64,000 nt of DNA from Tetracentron sinense (lineage: Eukaryota; Streptophyta; Magnoliopsida; Trochodendrales; Trochodendraceae): the NCBI GenBank assembly GCA_015143295.1, contig JABCRI010001094.1, positions 1-64,000 on the forward strand, in the 5' to 3' direction. Below the pieces are notes generated by a model. That model was given only the letters and a program-made list of their open reading frames with translations, searched no databases and was not told the origin of the DNA. Below are positions 57,432 to 64,000 of this stretch, in pieces; position 1 is the stretch's first letter, and each line of letters opens with the position of its first letter. A program made the translations under genes and the position numbers.

Positions 57432-59518
57432 TGTAACACCCCGGATTTTTCTATACTTAATGAATACCATTTTCGTAGCTAATTGGCCGTTTTTGTAGTC
57501 TAATTAATAAATAAGGGAGAAATCGGAAATTCCGAAATGTCAGAAATGTTCATTTTTGAAAGACAGATCCAACGCAAGTTGAATCGTCGAAATCCGACGA
57601 GCGAGTCAAAAGATATGGTCAAAACAGTCCAGACATACAGAGCACCGATCGCTCGGTCCAGTCAGCGATCGATCGGTCCATAACCGATCGATCGGTAGCT
57701 ATCGCACGGTCAGAAATTTTGTATGGGGAAATTTTCCAGAGAGTGAGTTTTTGACCGATCGATCGGTCATAACCACTGATCGCTCGGTCCTCGCGTTTTT
57801 GCAAAAATTTCAGTAAGGGCGTTTTCATCTTTTGGGTGTTAAACCCTTACCCATAATGGTTTGCTCGACCCTTTGAGGCCTCACTTACAACATTTGAGGG
57901 ATTTTGAGAGATATAGAGAGAAGAGGAGAAAGCTCTAACCTAGGGTTTGGTATTGAGGAAGAAATCAAAGGGGTGGACCATCCTAGGTCGTCCTCAAACT
58001 TGGATTTGCTTCAAGTTCAAGGCTCAAGCTCGTGTGGGAGCCACTCTCCAAGCTAGGGCAGCACTTACTCACGTTTTGAAAGGGGTTTCTTCCCCAACTC
58101 GAGTCTTCCTCAAGCAAGGGTTGTTCCCTACCCCTTTTGGAGCTTCAATCAAGTTTCCCACCAAGGATCAAGCCTTGAGCAAGGTTAGTACACCCTACTA
58201 ACTTACCCTAGCAATAAATCTAGGTTTTTCCTTATGAAATATGATTCTCGTTAGTATGTTTTATTCTTTGCAAAATGAGTCATCTATAATAAATATAAAC
58301 AAGATAAAGAAAGGGTAGGGATGCTTGGATGGAGGTTGGATACGGCGATTGGATGCCGAATGTGTGATGTATGATGTGTGGGTTGTGGATTGGAAAATGG
58401 AGGATGGGCATAGTACAAATAACAAACTTACCATTGTGTGATTGAATGGAAAATATGCATTTAAAAGAAGGAGATAAACTACTAAGGAATAATGTATGAA
58501 AGTGTTTGACAAAATACCTAAACTATGAATAAATGATCTCAATGAAGAACATAGAAATGGGTCCTTATGCATGCGTTCTTATAAACGATAAATTGATCAA
58601 CTTTTATGCAAACTACTTATGTTACCTATGTTCAAATCATGAATTGAATTATAATGTCATATCTTGGTTATTCTCATTATCATGATTGTCACTATGGACA
58701 CGTACACAAGCACGCATGATAGCATGAACCGTGATTTCAAGAGCACGTGCATATAATAAACGACAAGAAAATATTGCATAACAAGGAGGTTGGTAGCCCA
58801 GGGACATTCGGGTGCTAGCCTCTGGCTCACAAGTGCATTGCATAACAAGGAGGTTGGTAGCCCAGGGACATTCGGGTACTAGCCTCTGGCTCACAAGTGC
58901 ATTACATAACAAGGAGGTCTGTAGCCCAGGGACATTCGGGTACTAGCCTCTGGCTCACAAGTGCATTGCATATCAAGGAGGTTGGCAGCCCAGGGAGATT
59001 CGGGTGCTAGCCTTTGGCTCACAAGTTACAAGATGGAGGTTTACAAGATGATGATCATGCATTCATGCAAGCACGCATACATGATTTGTACGAGGCATAC
59101 CGGGACATGACAGGGGTTTTCAAGCATGAGTTTTATCGGCGTTTTCGCATTCATGTACGCACGTCAGGATGCCTGTATTGTGTCATGCCCTATACTGTTT
59201 CTTTGTGATGTTCTATTACTGGTCGTATGATATTACTATTGTGTGTTTTATTATTGTTATGGTCTACTAGTGGCTTGTACTCGCTAAGTATTCCATGCTC
59301 AGCCGTACTTTCATGTCGGCAGGTACTGAGGGAGCCCTCGACCCGGAGCCTTGGGTCGAGGAAGAGTATATAGAGGAGAGAGAGCCGACTATTCCATTAT
59401 AGTCTCAGGCGGACCGAGACCTCGATTCGTGGCCATACCTTGACTACTGTTGAGGGGAGAGTATGAGAGGGTCTTGTGTATTTTGATATTTTGATAGGTG
59501 GGCCTGTCCACCTTAGAC
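57432..59518 (+). repeat. 5' LTR sequence of E
   Basis: Starts TGTAACACCCCGG. Palindrome cluster 57645-57785 (perfect ACCGATCGATCGGT at 57683-57696), four tandem units of about 63 bp at 58788-59030 (B has three) and the hairpin region at 59284-59302. Confidence 0.85.
57645..57785. promoter_or_regulatory. Palindrome cluster in U3 of E
   Basis: Five sites of the ACCGATCGATCGGT or ACCGATCGCTCGGT type in 140 bp, repeated in the 3' LTR at about 63740-63795. Confidence 0.6.
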
Positions 59519-59973
59519 TTCGAGCTTGTATCAGTTTGCAGGGCCGGCTCAGTCACAGAGGATGTATTCAGCACCACAGGCTCCCCGCTCTTTTGGTTCA
59601 CCGGCTTTTCGCCCGGCTACCTCATATGCTCCTCGCCCCGCAGTTACTCAGGCTACGGGATATGCTCCTTCCTCCTATTTGCATGATGTTTGCACTCTTT
59701 GTGGGAGGAGGCATCCAGCGGGAGAATGCCGGAGAGTTTCAGGAAGTTGCTTCCATTGTGGTGACCAAGGCCACATGGTCAGAGATTGTCCCCGGCATCA
59801 ATTGCCAACTCAGTCTTCAGGGAGCAGGCCCCCGGTTAGGCAGACATCTCAGCCTAGCTCTTCTCAGGCTTCGAAGGCCTCACCGTCTACACGGCCTCCT
59901 CGCCCAGCCACACAGGGTCGAGTTTTCGCCCTATCAGAGAGAGACGCATGTGCATCCGACGATGTCGTGCAAG
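59519..59973 (+). pseudogene. Gag zinc-knuckle region of E
   Basis: Pro/Ala/Ser-rich linker followed by a CCHC knuckle (CFHCGDQGHMVRDC) at about 59751-59792, and a basic, Ser-rich end. It is nearly the same as the matching part of B. Confidence 0.85.
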
Positions 59974-60106
59974 GTACGCACGAATTCTAGAGTTTAAATT
60001 GTGTAAAATTTCTATGGTTTGTTTTGTGAGTTTCTATACTAGGGGTTACCTATGTATGATGCTTGATTGTTTGAAATCTACTAATAGTAGTCCCTTAATC
60101 GCACAG
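59974..60106 (+). other. Intron-like segment between gag and protease of E (133 bp)
   Basis: Begins GTACGC and ends TCGCACAG, the same length and ends as in B at 35010-35142, with internal differences and small indels that cancel in length. Confidence 0.55.
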
Positions 60107-63100
60107 GCGCTTTGTTAGTGAACGAATGTCTTGCCCGAGTGTTGATCGACACAGGATCCACTCACTCCTTTATGTTGCCTAGTTTCGCAAAGGGATTTTT
60201 GACTGAGGCTACTCCGTTAAAGTAGGAGTTGACCATTGCAACTCCACTCGGCAAGTCAGTTGATACGGACAAGATATTCAGGGATAGTGTGGTTCAAGTG
60301 GGGGAGAATGAACTGTCAGCCGATCTCATCGTCCTAGATTTTCAAGACTTGGATTTTGATGTCATCTTAGGGATGGATTGGTTGTCAAACCATCACGGGC
60401 ATGTTGCGTGTTTTGAAAAGATGGTGAATTTCAAGCCAGAAGGGGGTAAGCCTTTTCACTTCCGAGGATTAAGAGAGAGGGACATCGCTCACCTCGCAGC
60501 CTTGAGTATAGCAAACCTAGAAGCACAAAACTCCTCGGCCATTCCGGTCGTGAGTATTTTTTGGACGTGTTTCCGGAGGAACTTCCCGGGTTACCTCCGA
60601 ATCGGGAGATTGAGTTCGCTATAGAGCTTACTCCGGGCACCGCTCCAATTTCAAGGGCACCGTATAGAATGGCCCTTATAGAGCTAGAAGAATTGAAGAA
60701 ACAGATTGAGGAGTTACAACAACTTGGTTTCATCCAACCAAGTGTCTCACCGTGGGGAGCTCCGGTTCTCTTTGTGAAGAAGAAGGACGGGTCTATGAGG
60801 ATGTGTATAGACTACCGTCAGTTGAACAAGGTAACTATCAAGAATCGTTATCCCTTGCCAAGGATAGACGACTTGTTTGACCAACTGAAGGGAGCGAGAT
60901 TCTTCTCCAAAATTGATCTTAGATCGGGGTATCATCAAATAAGGATCAAGGCGGAAGATGTACCGAAGACGGCTTTCAGGACTCAGTATGGGCATTACGA
61001 GTTCCTTGTCATGCCTTTTGGGCTGACGAATGCACCGGCGGCATTCATGGATTTGATGAACTGGGTGTTCCGATCTTACTTGGATCGATGCGTGATTGTA
61101 TTAATTGATGACATTTTGGTGTATTCCCAGACACGGGAAGATCACGCACGAGACCTCCGCCTTGCTCTGGAGATGTTGAGAGATCATAGGCTATATGCCA
61201 AATTGAGTAAGTGTGAGTTCTGGTTAGAGAAGGTCGCATTTCTTGGACACGTGGTGTCGGCCGAGGGCATTTCTGTAGATCCAGCCAAGGTTGAGGCAGT
61301 CATGAGTTGGGAGAGGCCCAAGAGCGTCACGGAGATACGTAGTTTCCTCGGATTGGCAGGCTACTACCGGAGATTTATGGAGGGATTCTCCAGTTTGGCT
61401 GCACCTCTCACCTACTTGACAAGGAAAAATGCAAAGTTCAGTTGGAGTGACCGATGTGAAGTAAGTTTCCAAGAGTTGAAGAAACGCCTCACCACGGCCC
61501 CTGTCCTTACTGTGCCATCTGGACCTTTTGGGTATGAGGTGTACAGTGATGCCTCGCATGTTGGACTCGGGTGTGTCCTAATGCAACACAAGAAGGTCAT
61601 TGCCTATGCATCAAGGCAGTTGAAAGAGCATGAAAAGAACTACCCCACTCACGACTTGGAGCTTGCGACGGTCGTGTTTGCACTTAAAATTTGGCGACAT
61701 TATCTGTACAGGGTGGAGTTCTATGTGTACACGGACCACAAGAGCCTCAAGTATCTCTTTTCCCAAAAAGAGCTAAACTTACGACAACGGCGTTGGATTG
61801 AGTTCTTAAAGGACTACGAGTGCACTATCCAATATCACCCGGGAAAAGCAAATGTGGTGGCAGACGCTCTGAGTAGGAAACCATCGGGGTTGTTGGCTCA
61901 CATGTTGGTGCGGGAATGGAGACTGTTAGACGATTTGGCAAATCTAGACATCAGTGTGAATGATTTTGTCCGCAGTCCGGTTTTGGCAAATGTTACAGTT
62001 CGGCCGTACCTTATAGACTTGATCCAGGAGTATCAAGCCACAGACACTGACTTGTTGGCTTTCCGGGATAGGAAAGTGGCCAAGGGTAGTATGGACTTCT
62101 CTCTCACTAGTCGAGGTGCTATTACATTCAAGGGAAGGCTTTGTGTCCCAGCCAATGCAGACCTTCGGAGAGAGATTATGGACGAAGCTCACCGATCTAA
62201 GTATACAGTGCATCCCGGGGGGACAAAGATGTACCGGAACCTCAAGAGTCACTTTTGGTGGCGAAACATGAAGAGGGTGGTTGCAGAGTATGTGGCACGG
62301 TGTTTGGTGTGCCAACAGGTGAAAGCAGAGCATTTGAGACCGGTGGGTCTTTTGCAGTCTCTCCCTATTCCCGAGTAGAAATGGGAACATATCTCTATGG
62401 ACTTCATCGTGGGGTTACCAAAGACGGTTAGGAAGACCGATGCTATATGGGTAGTTGTTGATAGACTCACGAAGTCCGCTCATTTCTTACCGTACCGGAC
62501 TACATTCAACTCCAATCAGTTAGCGGATCTATACATCAAGGAAATAGTCCGATTACACGGGGTGCCAGTGAGTATTGTGTCGGATAGAGACCCAAGATTC
62601 ACATCCAGGTTTTGGAAAAGTTTTCAAGGCGCAATGGGCTCCCGGTTAGACTTTAGCACAGCTTTCCACCCATAGACCAACGGGCAAACCAAGAGGGTGA
62701 ATCAGGTTATTGAAGATATGCTCCGAGCATGTATGCTAGACTTCAAGGGAAGTTGGGAAGATCACCTACCCTTGGTGGAATTCGCTTACAACAATAGTTA
62801 TCAAGAAAGCATACAAATGGCGCCTTTCGAGGCTTTGTACGGAAGGAGTTGTAGATCCCCGTTGTATTGGGATGAAGTGGGAGAAAGAAAGATTTTGGGC
62901 CCCGAGTTAATTGAACAAACCGCGGATAGGGTCAAGCTTATCCGGGAGAGGTTAAAGACCGCACAAGATAGACAGAAAAGCTATGCCGACAACCGAAGGA
63001 GGGATCTTGAATTCCGAGTCGGTGATTTTGTGTTTGTAAGGATTTCACCGACCAAAGGTGTTATGCGATTCGGGAAGAGAGGCAAGCTTAGCCCGAGATA

Positions 63101-63436
63101 TGTGGGTCCGTTCGAGATCATTACTCGAGTCGGTGAAGTTGCTTACCGTGTTGCTTTGCCCGCTCACATGGCGGCGGTCCACAACGTGTTTTATATCTCC
63201 TAGCTTCGGAAGTACATCCCGGATCCTTCTCACGTCATCGAGCTTGATCCGGTTGAGATTCGAGAGGACCTCACTTTAGTTGAGAAGCCAGTTCATATTT
63301 TGGATAGGAGAGATCAAGTGCTTTGCAACAAGACTATTCCGCTAGTCCTCGTGCAATGGCAACATCATGCACGAGAAGAAGCCACGTGGGAGCGTGAAGC
63401 CGAAGTCAAAGCAAAGTATCCCGAGTTGTTTGAATA
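60107..63436 (+). pseudogene. Pol region of E
   Basis: Protease motif DTGSTHSF near 60150. RT from about 60650 (DYRQLNKVT; active-site region LIDDILVYS near 61105). RNase H from about 61540 ([15 protein letters not shown]). Integrase zinc part 62180-62340 ([11 protein letters not shown]), core motif [12 protein letters not shown] near 62580-62615 and GPFEIITRVG near 63110. A chromodomain-like tail lies at about 63300-63436 (EEATWEREAEV). Broken, with a few breaks. Confidence 0.9.
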
Positions 63437-63528
63437 GACTTGTGCATATGGCTTGTAATTTTGTTTTGATTTTGTGCATGTATGTATCGTCCAAATTTCG
63501 GGGACGAAATTTTTGTAAGGGGGGAGAA

Positions 63529-63845
63529 TGTAACACCCCAGATTTTTCTATACTTAATGAATACCATTTTCGTAGCTAATTGGCCATTTTTGTAGTCTAA
63601 TTAATAAATAAGGGAGAAATCAGAAATTCCGAAACATTAGAAATGTTCATTTTCGAAAGACGGATCCAACGCAAGTTGAATCGTCGAAATCCGACGGGCG
63701 AGTCAAAAGATATGGTCAAAACAGTCCAGACATACAGAGCACCGATCGCTCGGTCCAATCAGCGATCGATCGGTCCATAACCGATCGATCGGTAGCTATC
63801 GCACGGTCAGAAATTTTGTATGGGGAAATTTTCCAGAGAGTGAGT
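63529..63845 (+). repeat. Start of the 3' LTR of E
   Basis: TGTAACACCCCAG after the polypurine tract GTAAGGGGGGAGAA. Follows the 5' LTR for about 317 bases, then stops abruptly. Confidence 0.9.
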
Positions 63846-64000
63846 GTTACGCTATCGATGAATGTCGGAAGCGGCATGACCACCAGTCAAAGTGGAATAA
63901 TCCTGTAGTCATCTAACATTGGCGATAGGCGGAGTTATATCCGCTCGTATTATCACAATCATGACCCTTGAATGTATCGTGATGTTGGGCCGCGAGAGGA
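63846..64000. other. Unrecognised sequence at the right edge
   Basis: 155 bases that do not continue E's LTR and match nothing else in the window. GC is near 48%, higher than the surroundings. It could be the start of a further insertion (TGTTACGC at 63845 begins with TG) or an assembly join. Confidence 0.5.

Larger units (their letters stand above)
57432..63845 (+). mobile_element. Element E: Ty3/gypsy, Tekay-like chromovirus, broken, youngest of its group here
   Basis: Close relative of B. Parts seen: 5' LTR sequence 57432-59518, gag zinc-knuckle region 59519-59973, intron-like segment, pol 60107-63436, polypurine tract and the start of the 3' LTR (63529-63845). The two LTR starts differ at about 10 of 315 bases by eye, all transitions, near 3%; at the often used rate of 1.3e-8 per site and year that is roughly 1 million years. 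Broken, with about half a dozen breaks. Confidence 0.85.

Overview
This window looks like transposon-packed heterochromatin of a flowering plant, probably a eudicot. The plant assignment rests on element families (Ty3/gypsy Tekay-like chromoviruses, a Ty3/gypsy Tat/Ogre-lineage element, Copia-derived elements, an L1-type LINE with a DUF4283 ORF1) and on primer-binding sites of the type TGGTATCAGAGC, complementary to plant initiator methionine tRNA. I see no host gene, tRNA, rRNA or CRISPR array. Almost every base can be assigned to a mobile element or its remnant. Elements are labelled A to N here.

Left part (1-14430): an L1-type LINE 5' end on the minus strand (1-1857) sits in the gag of Tekay-like element N (minus strand, LTR 2980-5383). 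Then come a Tat-like LTR remnant (5384-6373), a Copia pol scrap L, a partial Tekay-like LTR M (6491-7352), and minus-strand gag-only Copia-derived element G (7353-13851). G carries a 630-bp MITE in its gag and a solo LTR H (10913-12766) in its own LTR. A second scrap of L and a partial Copia-type LTR K follow.

Right part (14431-64000) is one deep nest. Tekay-like J (plus strand) contains A (minus strand). A's LTR contains complete gag-only element I (19880-26058, TSD TGTTG), and A's pol is interrupted by Tat-lineage C (28159 to at least 55667). C contains Tekay-like B (31138-42066, TSD CAGAC), whose 3' LTR holds solo LTR F (39440-40650, TSD ATAAT). C is later broken by LTR D, which contains a piece of an F-type LTR, which contains Tekay-like E (57432-63845). 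The last 155 bases match nothing else in the window.

The most interesting signals lie in the LTRs. Nearly every Tekay-like and Copia-derived LTR carries, upstream of its TATA box or the equivalent place, a cluster of 12-14 bp palindromes with a common TCGA centre and outer ACY...RGT arms, but with family-specific inner bases (CGATCGATCG, GTTCGAAC, GGTCGACC, CGTCGACG). Tekay-like B and E share one palindrome type and a flanking block with the Copia-derived F and I, which suggests that promoter modules moved between superfamilies. Other points of note are an antisense plant-mobile-domain gene with an apparent intron inside C, hairpin-bearing minisatellites in C's LTR, an 8-residue coding minisatellite open on both strands, a 133-bp intron-like segment between gag and protease in both B and E, and a conserved LTR hairpin with wobble-preserving changes.
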